From contig CM023452.1 of NCBI GenBank assembly GCA_013339765.2, positions 154,794,806 to 154,858,805 of the forward strand: 64,000 nucleotides of DNA, given 5' to 3'. This document shows, one piece after another, positions 52,587 to 63,640 of this stretch. Under the pieces are notes generated by a model. It saw only the letters and a program-made list of their open reading frames with translations, was not told where the DNA came from and did no database searches. This DNA comes from Haemaphysalis longicornis. Taxonomy: Eukaryota > Arthropoda > Arachnida > Ixodida > Ixodidae. Made by a program: the position numbers and the translations under genes. Within the stretch, counting starts at the first letter, position 1, and each line of letters begins with the position of its first letter.

Positions 52587-53130
52587 CTAGGTAGGACAAT
52601 ACCTAACTAGAGACTGCAATTAAAATTGTCAACTTGCCAGGCAAATCTTCTAGTTTTCTGGGAGCGGAACTCATCGCCGTCGAACTGATGCCACAAATAG
52701 CAGTGGAGACTCGCGACTACACGCCGAGAGGCAGGCCTAGCACATCAAAACTGAAGTCTTAAACCGACACTACACTCACTAGTGCGAAGTGGTAGAGTCA
52801 GTTGGCGGTGCGGTCGAAAAAAAGTAGAGTAACTACTTTTGCCACCTGGTGCGGTGTCACGTTACACAATCAAAACCAGAATTGGCTGCTACGTTAACCA
52901 CGAGACAACACTAGCCGCTCCGTTGATCATCATCATCGCTGTCATCATCATAATGAAGTCAAATTTCGTTTTTAGGCGATTCTAGACGTTTTAGTAGCTG
53001 CTGGTTCCATACAGTACTGCTAATATTCGCTAAATTGGTGGATTTCTCCGACTGGTGTATCACTAAAATAAAAAAAATGACTGATCAGTATCCCAGCTTC
53101 GCTACATAAAGGTTAACCGCCTGAACCGTT
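52587..53130. other. No gene seen; short ATC repeat
   Basis: ATCATCATC units at 52926-52952. No other feature recognised. Confidence 0.3.
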
Positions 53131-55450
53131 CAATCAATCATTGTTTATTATCAAGGAGTACATACAGAAGCAAAATGGGGCCACCAAAGCCTACAGGTGG
53201 GCTTGTGCGGTGTCGCCCGGCAGCAAAGGCCTTCACTTCTGTAAAAAACACTCATTGACAGTGGTAACTGAATAGGAAGGTAAAAAAAGACAAGCAAACA
53301 AACAAAGAGAGAAAAAGAGAAGAAAAAAAGAGAAGAGAGAACGAAAAATTAAAGAGAGGAAAGAAAGAAGGAAGGCAAACAACAACCGACGAACAGAAGA
53401 GACGAAGACAAACAGACAAACAAAGATACAATAAATCAACATGGGTTTCAGCTACATGGGTGGCATTTTCCTTATCACAAGAAAACAGAGAACAGAGAAA
53501 TAGCTAACAATCACCCCATACACATACATACTTCAGCATATTTCTAATGATAGCATAGCAGCACGCAAGTGTTTCCGCGTTGTTTAAGAGAACAACTCGT
53601 CAGGCGATTCGTTGAAGATAGCAGGGACATAATATGGCCGCGCAGCCATTCCGTAATGGGGACGGACCCTTGGTGTCATATATCGAGGTATGTGCCGCAG
53701 AGGTATAGGCTTAACATTTGGAGTTCGGTAATCCGTACACCAGAAATATTTTAGCCCGACTATTTGCGTAAACAGTGTATCGAATGACGGTAAACCACTT
53801 GCATTAAACACACTGTCCTAAGGCGGCACGTGTGACTTATAAAGAAAACTCCTGGCTATGTTTTTTTTAAATACTGTTAACTCTCTTTTTCCAGGTAGCG
53901 GAGCAGTTGAAAAAACAGCACATGCCATAACGAAGAACACTATAACCCAAAGTTTGAGCTTGCATTTTTCGAACAGAGAAAAGCAGAAACACTTTCAAGT
54001 TGTACAGCATACAGGCAATAGTTCTAAGCTTTTTATATATGTGAGCCATGTGTGTGTTCCACGAAAGATCCCCATCAAAATGTACACCTAGGTATTTAAC
54101 AGACTCGACACAGAAAATACGGGCACAGGAACAAGATGCACAATTTGATGAGTGTATTGTAATGAAGCAGTCGTTCGGCACTGTTTTCTGTCGATTTCGG
54201 AAACAAACTAGCCGACGTTTTACAGGGTTTATTCTATTAAATTTGTTTCGAACAAATCCGCTACCCTTCTGGCATCGTCTTGAAGATTTGAGAGAGTGAG
54301 AGAATAACCAGAGTTGCCAGATACCAGTAGGGTGTCATCAGCGCATTGATAAATTTTCGAAGTTTTAACAACAGTAGCTAAGTCATTAACATACAAATTA
54401 AAAAGAAGATGTGACAAGATAGACCCTTGCGGGACACCTCTGTAAAGTCTGATACTATTGCTCAGCACCGATCCAATTGACCCCTTTTGAGCACGATCCC
54501 GAAGGTAATTTTGAAGCAGAGATATAAATGGTCCGCGGAAGCCACAACGGCATAATTGAGTACAGAGTATACCATGGTTCACAGTATTAAACGCTTTCTT
54601 AACACCAAGAAATAACCCAAACGAAACCTCATTGTGATCTATGCTTTTATGAAGGGTATATGACAAATTTTCAAGTAACACCTGCGTGCCCGCGCCGGAG
54701 ATGAACCCGTAGTGATGTCCACCCAGTAACTGATGTTTTGTTACAAAGGAAGTTATGACACCCAATATGTGCTTTTCAAGAATTTGAGAAAAACAAGATA
54801 CAACTGAAATAGGGCGGTAGTTTAAAGGGTCCTTTTTTTGCCGCTTTTATAGAAGGGAACCACGGGTGCGCACTTTAGACTGTCTGGCCAAGAGCATTGT
54901 TCGATTATGTTGCTCAGTATAAACAAAATAACGCCTTTTAAATACCCAATATTTCTGCAGAGATCACCTATGTGTATGTTATCAAGCCCTAATGATTTAT
55001 TGCGGCTTAAACTGCTGACTATGCAAAGGAGATCAGGCTCTGTCAAAAACGGGATAAATGCAGGCGATGACACAAGATTTGGTGGTATATTGTTACTTGA
55101 ACACTGTACTGGATCGTTTTGTTCCAATGAAAACGATTCATTGAATTTTTTGGCCAGGTCGGAAGTAGCGAAACCAAAGTTGCGTTCTATTGTGCCTTTT
55201 GTAGACAGGCGTTTGTTAGCTCGTAATTGATTTACTTAGGACCAAGTTTTAGTCATATTGCGACTAGGCGCTTTGAACTGTTCACTACAGAATTGCCTCT
55301 TTGAGAAACGAGTATACGGAACTCGTCGCGCAGCGCTGTGTTGTGAGGGGCTCGGCGATATCTTGACCAAATCAAATTTTTTTCTTTTATTAGTGCCAAA
55401 ACACCAGGGGTGAGCCATTGATGCTCAGCCCTCTGTTTTTTTTATTACCA
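53131..55450 (-). mobile_element. CR1/Jockey-like LINE, 5'-truncated
   Basis: Minus strand order: linker (from about 55440), RT N-terminal part (54822-55127: SLGLDNIHIGDLCRNIGYLK), RT core (54229-54765), C-terminal part (53867-54181 and 53584-53811: PRVRPHYGMAARPYYVPAIF), a pyrimidine-rich 3' UTR, AATAAA (complement of 53144-53149) and an ATTGATTG-type tail at 53131. No RNase H, which separates it from the I/R1-type copies. Frameshifts occur at 54765-54850 and near 54200. Confidence 0.8.
54229..54765 (-). pseudogene. CR1/Jockey-like reverse transcriptase core
   Basis: 178 residues: VSFGLFLGVKKAFNTVNHGI (motif A, where the catalytic Asp of the usual LDLxKAFDTV is changed to Gly), RGVPQGSILSHLLFNLYVND, and KIYQCADDTLLVSG (CADD in place of YADD). 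The lost Asp means no activity. Confidence 0.75.
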
Positions 55451-56157
55451 CCGTTTTCTTACACGCCTCCTTCATCTGGCCTAACGTGCGAACGAAATGC
55501 TCGAACAGCCTGTCTGAATGCTCGAACAGTCTGCCAATTTATATGACGCTTTTCCTGAAAAAGTGAAGCATAATATCACCAAAAAGGTTTACATCTGACG
55601 CAATAACACATGTGCTTCAAAAACTCCCGAATTTCCTCCTTACACTGTGGTTATTGCTCCCTCATGCGGATCTCTCAATTCTTCTGGCCCATCACGGTAC
55701 GATGAAGCACTGAAAAAAACGAAGAGTTAATAATTTTCTGGCACGCTCAGCACTGAAAAGATTGGCAGGCAGCAACAATTTTTTTGTTTTGTTTATTGCA
55801 TTGATTAAAACCTGACCAATATCACCGCGAGTTCTTCAATATTTGAACGTTTATGAGTTTAGAAATCGATTGGATTATTGCAAATCACTGGCCCAGGCAT
55901 AAAGAGATGCGGGAGCTTGACTTCTTTTTCTCAACAAGGAATAAATGTTTAAGCGTGATGACGGACCAGTAGCAGTGGAAGTCGGTGCGCGAGGGCGAAG
56001 CCGCGGCTGCGGCTTGCACCGTGTGCCTACACGGCCAGGACCTGGGCTGCTGCTGTAGGTGCGTAGGTATAGGCACGTTGCGCTGATGTTTCCCTCGCCA
56101 GCAGCAATGCCGTTTTCTATATCCTGGTGGTTCGGGGGGTCATTTATTCTAGGAAAG
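55451..56157. other. No recognised gene
   Basis: AT-rich to about 55970, then a GC-rich block (55975-56050) that could be the promoter side of the candidate exon at 56158. A minus frame at 55875-56195 has no known motif. Confidence 0.3.
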
Positions 56158-56200
56158 ATGCCACGCATATCATGGGCTCTGTTCGTAGCATTCATATTAC
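56158..56200 (+). CDS. Candidate first coding exon with signal-peptide start
   Basis: ATG at 56158 opens MPRISWALFVAFIL, a short basic n-region and hydrophobic core, and runs straight into a consensus donor C|GTAAGTATC at 56200/56201. Splitting of a signal peptide by the first intron is common among secreted proteins, including tick salivary proteins. In-frame upstream Mets exist (56085, 56106). No second exon was found, so this is only a plausible candidate. Confidence 0.3.
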
Positions 56201-56832
56201 GTAAGTATCAGCACCCTGTCCTAGACAACAGCTGCCGGGATTATCACGAGTCACGCAAGGGCGCCCACACAAAGAAGGCATCTAAGGTAACGTCATCATA
56301 ACAAGGCCGAGTATAACTAACAGTTTAAGTGGCGCAGACTAAAATACGTTAGCTGTTGATTTTGTAGCCGACCAGTCAGATTGCAGATAATAGACATGGA
56401 ATGGATACATTCATCACGACCGTCTTTCTTTACATCGGGTCTCAGTGTCAACCCCATAGATTGTTGGCACAGCATGCTGCAGGCAGTGGGTGATTACAGG
56501 TGGAGGAATCACCACTCCTTTACCATTGCCCTAGCGTGGGCTACAGACAACTTTAGTAGGAAACGTCCTGTGCTCACCGCGGCCTCTTTCCGGTGAATCG
56601 TGCCTATTGGCTCTGCTGACGACACGCTGTACACGCTCTGCATTCGAAGCTTTCGGGTGCGCCAATTTATACAGCCTCTCATTACTAAGGCCTGTACGAG
56701 CAGCAATTTATTTTGGGTTCACTTTCACAGCTCCAGCTCCCGCTCCACCCAGAGTTGGTAATCGTGGGGCAAAAATCCCTCCTTGAGCGTGTCCAGAAAC
56801 TCCTCCCTCCAGGATGGTGCGCAGCCTAGGGT
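56201..56832. other. No recognised gene
   Basis: Short frames only. The minus frame 56725-56919 (TLYGGRVHRGTLGCAPSW) overlaps the inverted repeat described next and may be a coding remnant. Confidence 0.3.
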
Positions 56833-57117
56833 GCCTCGATGCACGCGTCCGCCGTACAGGGTGGAGACACGTATGCGTTGACGCCGCCTTTTTGCGTCAC
56901 TGGCTCGCCGCCGCAGCAAGTCATTGCATCAAAACCGCGCTGTAATCATCGCCGAAACGCGGTTTACTCCAATGTTTGAATCATTTTATCTATTTTGCGT
57001 TGCTGGGTCTTGTGGGATGCGAAAAGAACAGCGCTTTGAGCACTTCGACCAAATAGCGGCGGCACGGGACCGTTCAAAGGGTGTCTCCACCCTGTACGGC
57101 GGCACTGGCATCGAGGC
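56833..57117. repeat. About 37-bp inverted repeat, possibly coding-derived
   Basis: CCGCCGTACAGGGTGGAGAC with flanking bases (56833-56870) is repeated inverted at 57081-57117, sharing GCCTCGATGC at the outer edges. Read outward, each arm encodes VSTLYGG followed by a related segment (RVHRGTLG or TGIEAP). This suggests inversion-duplication of a coding fragment, or a small inverted-repeat element about 285 bp long. Confidence 0.4.
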
Positions 57118-58126
57118 CCCCTAACACAGCCGGCCTCGCGGCCTCGCCCGCAAGTGCGGCGCGGGTAGAAGAATTCTTCTCAAGATGTCGCTCTTGCTGC
57201 TGCCGGTAGCATGCCGGTACTGGCTCATTGCCGCTAATCTTATCTCCGCAGCCGTTGTACGTCGGGACAGGCATGCTGATTAGAGCGCTGCAAGAAAGTG
57301 CCCCCTCCAGTAATTCTTGAAGAGCGGTAGTACGCTTTCTTGTGGAACTACTGGCCCGCCAGTGAGCTCGTTTCCGAGGGGACTAGTGCAGCATCCGTCG
57401 CCCCACCTGATGGCTTGCACGCATGTCACCTTAGCTGCCTTCTTTGTGACCCACAACACGCTCGGATTTTGGATTTCTGTAGGGTGTTGAAACGATGTGA
57501 TATAGGTGTTCAGGTGCAAAGAAAGTACAGCGGAGATGGGGGTCGACCTAGTGTCTTCCGGTGTCGCTACGTTTTGATACGTTTGCTAGGCTTTGCGATG
57601 TTCTTTATAGCTAGGGTAAGCGCTGAGGGGTGAGGCGAAGTATACCGGATTTCACAAGGCTTTTCCAGTGTGTCCCCCACACTAACAGCGGATCCAAGGG
57701 GGAAACAAGCTAGGTCTACCCCCAGTTATGCTGTTTCTCCAGCCTTGCACCGCCATTACAAGCTGCGCCAATTTCTTTTTTGCGTTTTAGAATCCCCAAA
57801 AGACTAGTACCTTCGAATCGGTATAGTACGAGGTGCGCATACGCAAGCGCCTTCTGTGATCACACTCGAACAGCCTCCAAAGCCGGCTTCACTGTTATAA
57901 TACCTTATCTGTGATGGTGCACCCTTTACAGGGGGCGCAGTACTTTTTTTGTGTCTTTTTTGCTAACGCCAGCGAACCTAGTTCAAGCATAAACCGCTTC
58001 ACTCGTAATAAATTATGACAATTTATATTTTGTGAAACATCGTGAGATACACAACATACTACACTTGTAGAAAATGTTCTCTCCACCCGTGTAAACGGGT
58101 ATAAAATACTTCCAAAGTTGGAGGCC
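57118..58126. other. No gene seen
   Basis: Only short unsupported frames; no repeat recognised. Confidence 0.3.
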
Positions 58127-58490
58127 TCTCTTACACCCTTTTTCTCAGTTGGCGGTCTTTTCTTACGCCCTTTTTCTTGCACCAATTTTTTCGCTTCCAA
58201 CACTGTGATTTGTAGCTTTACATCCTCTTAGAAAAAAGGGTGTTGAAATAATGAACACCCTTCTTGAAGGATGTTGAGATGGCGGGGAATATTTGTTTGG
58301 TATGTATAAAATTCTAGGACTTATTGAACATAATAACTACTTCGCGTTAAAAAAGTTTTCGCAATGCGCATGCTGATTTGTATATGCATACCCTTTTTCA
58401 CCCTTATACCGTTTTTAGCGAAAGCACCTTTTAAAGGTGTTCGCCATGTCTTACACCCTTTTCGCTCAAAAAGGGCGTCAGAAAGTTTAG
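58127..58490. repeat. Cluster of ACACCCTTTTT motifs and hairpins
   Basis: CTTACACCCTTTTT or its complement recurs at about 58130, 58166 (ACGCCC variant), 58228 (inverted, AAAAAAGGGTGTTG), 58251 and 58451. The last, TTACACCCTTTTCGCTCAAA followed by AAGGGCG, is a hairpin on its own. Such subterminal repeats suggest a decayed MITE or nested MITEs. No ORF. Confidence 0.4.
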
Positions 58491-59028
58491 TGTGAACGAT
58501 AGTCCTACTCGATATTCTGCTGCTAATGCTACTCGTTGTGCGGGGCGTTACTGCTGTCGGCCCAATGAAGAGCGCCTCCCCCGAAGAAGTTTCATTGAGT
58601 TTCTAATCGCCTAAAGTGTAATGAAATTCCGCCATGAAGCGAAAAGAACGATTCTGTGTGTCAGGACGAACGCAAATGTATTCTGAATGACGCAGAAATC
58701 CGTGATAGTTTGAAAATGGATTCTGGCGATTATGGCAATAATGCAGTGACTCAGTTTTTACTGAAGAGTATTTTAACGTATATCTGGCTTCAGCAGTCAC
58801 CGCTAATAACTTATCCTGTGCGACCAAACAATCCAATTCATAGGTAGCATTTGCGTTGGTTCAAATACTTTTTAAAGCTACAACTGATGAAACGGTACGT
58901 CGTATATAAACATGACCCTGCTAATGTATGGAGGTGACGCGCCGGTGCGCAGCCTTAACTCGGCGGGTTTAACGGCCAGCGTAATGGGCAATTCCATAGA
59001 GAAAATTGTGATTTTACCAACAACAAAA
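58491..59028. other. No gene seen
   Basis: No supported coding region or repeat recognised. Confidence 0.3.
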
Positions 59029-59260
59029 AATGGCTGTGGCATGGCTGAGCTAACCTTGGATATGCAAAGCGAATGCTTGGCTTAGCCTGGTTAAGCTTCG
59101 GATTCAGTTGTTTAACCTTTTATTTAGCTGTAACTGTTATGGTATTCGTCCAAACACTGCCTTTGCCTACAGTCGTGCTCCCACTCCCGGCGTTTTCCGA
59201 GCCTAAAGGCTCGCGCTTCCTCAGTCTCGGACGCTAGCTTCGTGCGCTTGGCATTCCTCC
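59029..59260 (+). repeat. Dispersed repeat family A, copy 2
   Basis: Matches 979-1065 in two collinear blocks (59029-59072 and 59226-59255), with GCTTGGCTTAGCCTGGTTAAG and other sequence between them that copy 1 lacks. Confidence 0.55.
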
Positions 59261-59689
59261 AGTGGAGCAGCTCGCCCGGTGATATCACCACCCCGCTCTC
59301 CGCCGATGGCTCAAAACCTCCCGCGCAATGCTCAGAGAAGAAAAGACAGCCCGACGCCGCCGCTTCCGTATGCACGCGGCGAGTCAAGTGGCCAGACGGC
59401 GAACTGAACGCAAGTGGCAAGTCTGCACTGGCGGCGGCACCGGGCAGTTAGCGAACACCGCTAACAACGCAGGCTAGTCACGTGCGGCGCAGCTGCGGCC
59501 GAATGAAGTTCAAATCTTGGTGACGCCGAAAATGCTGTGAGATTAGTAAAGCTTTGCTTTAAAAAGAAATGGTATCAAATATATCCCCGGTCGTAATTTT
59601 TTGAGGGCGCTTTACGTAGCCTATTTCGGAATTGAGGATTCTTCTTTTTTGGGGGACTTGACGATTCGGCAGACGAAACATGCAAAGGT

Positions 59690-60120
59690 TCGGAAGAATC
59701 GATCACCACGTTTTGCGACCGCCATCTTCATGACGAACTTGAACCAAACAGCATCGAGCGTGCACATCGCCTGGGAACATTTGCAGACCTCAAAAAGAAC
59801 GTCCCATTGTAGTAAAACTAAGCCATTTTAAAGCTAAAAATTAAATACTAAGTAACGGACCAAAATTGAAAGGGACTACGTTCGCAATCAGAGAAGACTT
59901 CGCCCCATCCAAGTGCCTTTCACGCTCGAAGCTGTTGAAATTCATCCGGCCCCAAAACTGCGCTTTCAAACTTAGTATTGACAAGTTACACGTACGTAAG
60001 AAAAGTTACTTCTACGACGGACTATCAGACAGCATTAAAGAACGTAACAACTGGCCTAATGACACGTTAGAAATCCATGCCCAAGCACCGCCAGCAAACA
60101 CAACTCCTAGCGGCCCGTGA
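59690..60120 (+). pseudogene. LINE ORF1, RNA-binding C-terminal part
   Basis: HDELEPNSIERAHRLGTFAD (shifted frames near 59730-59790), then the open frame 59866-60120 with GTTFAIREDFAPSKCLSRSK. This is the order seen in LINE ORF1 proteins with an RNA-recognition fold and C-terminal domain. Upstream coiled-coil portion absent. Confidence 0.6.
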
Positions 60121-60184
60121 CAATCCCCGAATCGTCCATTCCTGAGTACCACGAGCCACCGTCCTGCATCAGTTTTAAATCTTA

Positions 60185-60830
60185 ACGTTGCATTTACAAA
60201 CATTAGAAGTGTAATCCCTAAACGCGACCAGGTTCAGAGCCTCATCCAAGATATCAGTGCTGACATCATTATACTGACAGAAACTTGGCTACACGAAAAC
60301 ATAAGCGATAATGAAGTACTTCCCTGTAACCTAAATTTTTCCCTTTATCGCCGCGATCGTAACGACCGTAGAGGCGGTGGCGTTCTCATATCTATCAAAA
60401 ATAACTTATCATCTTCGATCTTATGCTCGGACGAAAATATCGAACTAACATGGGTTTGCGTATCCGATCCTCCCTGGAAATTAATATTCGGTGTTTGCTA
60501 CACGCCACCGGACAGCCTCCCCAATTTTTGTGACATGTTCTGCAATTCTTCAACATTACTTCAAACTAAACATCCCGTTACATCCATATTCATATTTGGT
60601 GACTTCAACTGCCCAAACATCCGGTGGATTTTACTTTCAATCCCTGACAGGTCTTCTAAAGAAGCAGAGCCATTCCTAGACGTAGCATTAGATCTCAACC
60701 TTCATCAATCCATAACATGGCCTACCAGAGGCAACGACACACTCGACTTGCTGCTAACATCCTGCCCTGATGACAATAAATCACTAACCGCACTTCCCGG
60801 GCTTAGCGATCATAGTTTAATTCATGATTG
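60185..60830 (+). pseudogene. LINE ORF2 endonuclease domain
   Basis: Motifs in order: NVAFTNIRSVIPKRDQV, IIILTETWLHEN (catalytic Glu), RRGGGVLISI, FIFGDFNCPNIRW (DFN), RGNDTLDLLLTS and LPGLSDHSLI (SDH). All key residues are present. One frameshift lies near 60500-60530, and an in-frame TGA follows at 60829. Confidence 0.75.
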
Positions 60831-61237
60831 AATCGATTTCCCACTAAAAAGGATATCACCCACAACGGAACGTATCACAGATTATAAGAGGAGAAACTTC
60901 GATGCCATCCACAATGAACTTGCTCTTTTGTTTGATAGCTTCCGATATACTTACTTAACCAGATTCGTAAATGCCAACTGGGAACTTCACAGGACTACGT
61001 TACTTAATCTTAAAAATGAACACATTCCAACAATAGTTATCAAATCCGACTCTAACAATGGATGGTTTACAAAACGCCTAAAAAGCTTCCGCAACCGCAA
61101 AAAGTGCCTTTACAGAACAGCACATTCAAACAACAGCTCTTTAGCATGGGAACGTTACCACACATGCGCTAAACAATATATTCAAGAAGTAACTACAGCA
61201 AAGGAAAAATTCTTCCCTGAAGATGTGTTAAAAATGA

Positions 61238-61861
61238 ATGAATGAATATTCATTCTTCAGAATAACGCTATCAAATTCTGGCGCATCCTATCACCCCGAG
61301 TCCCGATACAGCCGCATAGCGCTTACAAACTCGGGTGGAGTAACTATCGACACAAACCAATGCGCCACTGCCCTGAATGATCACTTTTTCTCTGTATTTT
61401 CCTCTGTCAGTAACACTGTTGCCGTCATACCACTGGACGCGCCCCAAACCGAAATGCCTGATATTGTAATTTGCCCTTACGGAATATATAACCTTATAAA
61501 AGCTCTTAAACTTTCATCTTCAGCCGGCTGCGATCAGATTAACAGTAAACTACTAAAAAATACCCTACTGCTCTCTAGTCAAATTTTACACCTAATATTT
61601 ACCCAGTCCCTTGACACCGGGCACGTCCCGGATTATTGGAAAAAAGCCCAGATCGTACCAGTTTTTAAATACGGTAACCCTGCACTGCCAGCTAACTATC
61701 GTCCTATCTTAATGACCAGCATCCCATCTAAACTACTCGAGCACATTCTATTCTCCCACATAATGACCCATCTAGAGTCGATCAACTTTTTTTACCCACA
61801 CCAGCATGGTGTGGGTAAAATTTTTTTTATTATCACCCGAAATCCAGACACACTCTTTTAA
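61238..61861 (+). pseudogene. LINE ORF2 RT N-terminal half
   Basis: 207 residues. KLSSSAGCDQINSKLLKNTL, VPDYWKKAQIVPVFKYGNPA, and NYRPILMTSIPSKLLEHILF match the RT fingers of CR1/L2-type LINEs. The frame is then joined to unrelated or C-terminal sequence at about 61805-61860, so the catalytic Asp motifs are absent. Confidence 0.75.
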
Positions 61862-61993
61862 AACCGCCACACCGAACCTCGTCCCGTATCAGCCACAGCA
61901 ACGCCATAGCACGACTACCCAGCCGTACTTCATCAATGCTCAACTCACTCTTCCCTCAAGCAACAACCCTCTGGAACCATTTGCCCGATACAA

Positions 61994-62313
61994 TAGACCC
62001 TTTGCAAAATGGCCAAATCGTTGGCGGAAAAGCAGCAAGCCACTCTGGCAACACTGTGCACCCGCTGCGCCGCCATTAGAAAGGAAGCGAAAAGGCTGCG
62101 AGCACAGAGTTTATATGGAGTAGCTACCGTCCACCGTCCACGCAATTGCATACGCGTCGTGGGGCAACAGACTCGTGAAGCCGTGGGCGAAAACGTGCAA
62201 CCGCAACGGCGTTGGTATACGACCTGCTTCCTTTCTAATGGCGTCGTCGCGTTCACCACCAGTGTTACCACCGCTGAATTCTCAGTGTTGTCCGCCTTTT
62301 TGCAAAGGGTCTA
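61994..62313. mobile_element. MITE, 320 bp, inside the CR1-like LINE
   Basis: TAGACCCTTTGCAAAATGGC at 61994-62013 is inverted at 62294-62313 (GCCTTTTTGCAAAGGGTCTA), with one mismatch. It splits the LINE peptide between HLPDTI-like and DRKLFREK segments. No ORF of its own is believed. TA follows the right end; a target duplication is not certain. Confidence 0.7.
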
Positions 62314-62597
62314 TAGGCTCATGCGCAGACCGCAAATTATTCCGCGAAAAATTGCTCAACCATGTTTCGTGTTTCCTTTCTTTTTAATGTGTATCTTTTG
62401 GACTTTTGAACTGTATTTTTTGTACTGTAATTTTGTATTTGCTGGTATTATTGCTGTACCTTTGTCATTTGTTCTTTTTTTTCCTTTTTTGTTGCCTGCT
62501 AATCTTTTTTTTTTCTTAACGCGGTGTCATACGTTACTGCACGACCCTCCCATATGCAATGCCCTTAAGGTGGAAATAAATGAAATGAAATGAAATA

Positions 62598-62819
62598 CAA
62601 CAACAAAAGGGCTGGATGAGAAAGTGGCGATGACATCGTCGCTGCCCCTTCTCTTTTTTCTAATAAATGGTCCGCTCGATTAGAGCTTGTACTGAAAACT
62701 GCACAACTTTTACTGAGAAAAGGCACTTTTATTAGGGAAACAGTATTGCATTTTGTTTTTGTTGCTACGTTACACAAGGCTAGTTTTAGAATTTCGTTAA
62801 AATTTCAACTGACTGAACA
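62598..62819. other. No gene seen
   Basis: AT-rich, no motif recognised. Confidence 0.3.
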
Positions 62820-63640
62820 TGTTTGCAAACCGGTTCAAAGCTTGCGAAGCGGTTCGGTACGGGATTTAGGTGAACAGGAACTGAACCGGGACGAAATTAT
62901 TTCACCCGATCCCGAACCGTAACCGAACCGGTATGTTTGTCGTTTCGGCACTCTGGAAGAAATCTAGTTATCGCGTGTGTGGGTTCGCTCCTCTAGCTGT
63001 CCCTGTAAGTGAACTGAATGAACTGCCTGCTCAACGAAATGGACAACTCACACTATGTGGGACAACTTTTTGGAGAAACCGACTGCGGCTAAGCATGGTA
63101 CGCAATATAAAAATTTGTACACACCTTGCTCCGTTAGGCTTTTCTTCCCTCCGAGCCTTCTCATCATCGAATTCTTCCCTCTTGGTCGTGGTTTGGGAAG
63201 CGCCAGTCCCCACTGTACAAGTAGTAAAAAAAACCCAGTAATATATATCTGTAATTTTGCTCTCATGACAACATATCTGTAATTCTGCTCTCATGACAAC
63301 AAAATCCCATAATTCATGAGTGTTGATCAAGTAACCATGCCGCAACCATCTCCAATATGCTGTGTACTCACTAATGCCGATAACGCCAGGCAGGCCCCTC
63401 GGTTACTCGAAAGGAATAAGGTCATATTCAGTAGAACACATACTCCGGCTACAATGAACAACAACCGGATAAGCCCCCACCGGTCTCATGTTGTTTCTCA
63501 CATTCTTGAATTCTAAAAAGAGTCAAACTGTTTTCTTTGCGTATTTCTTTGTGCTATAGGCTTCTGGCTTTCTTTTCATTTTACTGAACCCGACCCGGAA
63601 CCGAACCGAGAAAAGGAATAACGGTTACCGGTTCACGACA
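62820..63640. repeat. Region bounded by ACCGGTTC/GAACCGGT-rich arms
   Basis: Multiple GGTTC/GAACC words, including AACCGGTTC and CCGAACCGG, cluster at 62828-62935 and again at 63589-63640. The arms show partial inverted similarity, suggesting a degenerate inverted-repeat element of about 0.8 kb; the interior has only unsupported frames. Confidence 0.35.
63245..63300 (+). repeat. 28-bp tandem duplication
   Basis: A 28-bp unit beginning ATATCTGTAATTTTGC is repeated twice head to tail with one substitution (T to C). Confidence 0.75.

Larger units (their letters stand above)
59640..62597 (+). mobile_element. CR1-like LINE with ORF1, internally deleted
   Basis: Plus strand: ORF1 end (to 60120), endonuclease (60185-60830), RT N-terminal half (61238-61800), then a deletion joining directly to the RT C-terminal region (FKTATPNLV-type segment from 61855, later DRKLFREKLLNHVSCFLSF near 62325-62385), and a 3' UTR with AATAAA (62575-62580) and (TGAAA)n tail. 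The RT palm, including YxDD, is missing. A 320-bp MITE (61994-62313) sits in the C-terminal part. Confidence 0.8.

Noticed and set aside
52926..52952. RTE 3' tail on the minus strand
   Set aside because: The ATC repeat resembles the tail, but no RTE block precedes it on that strand.
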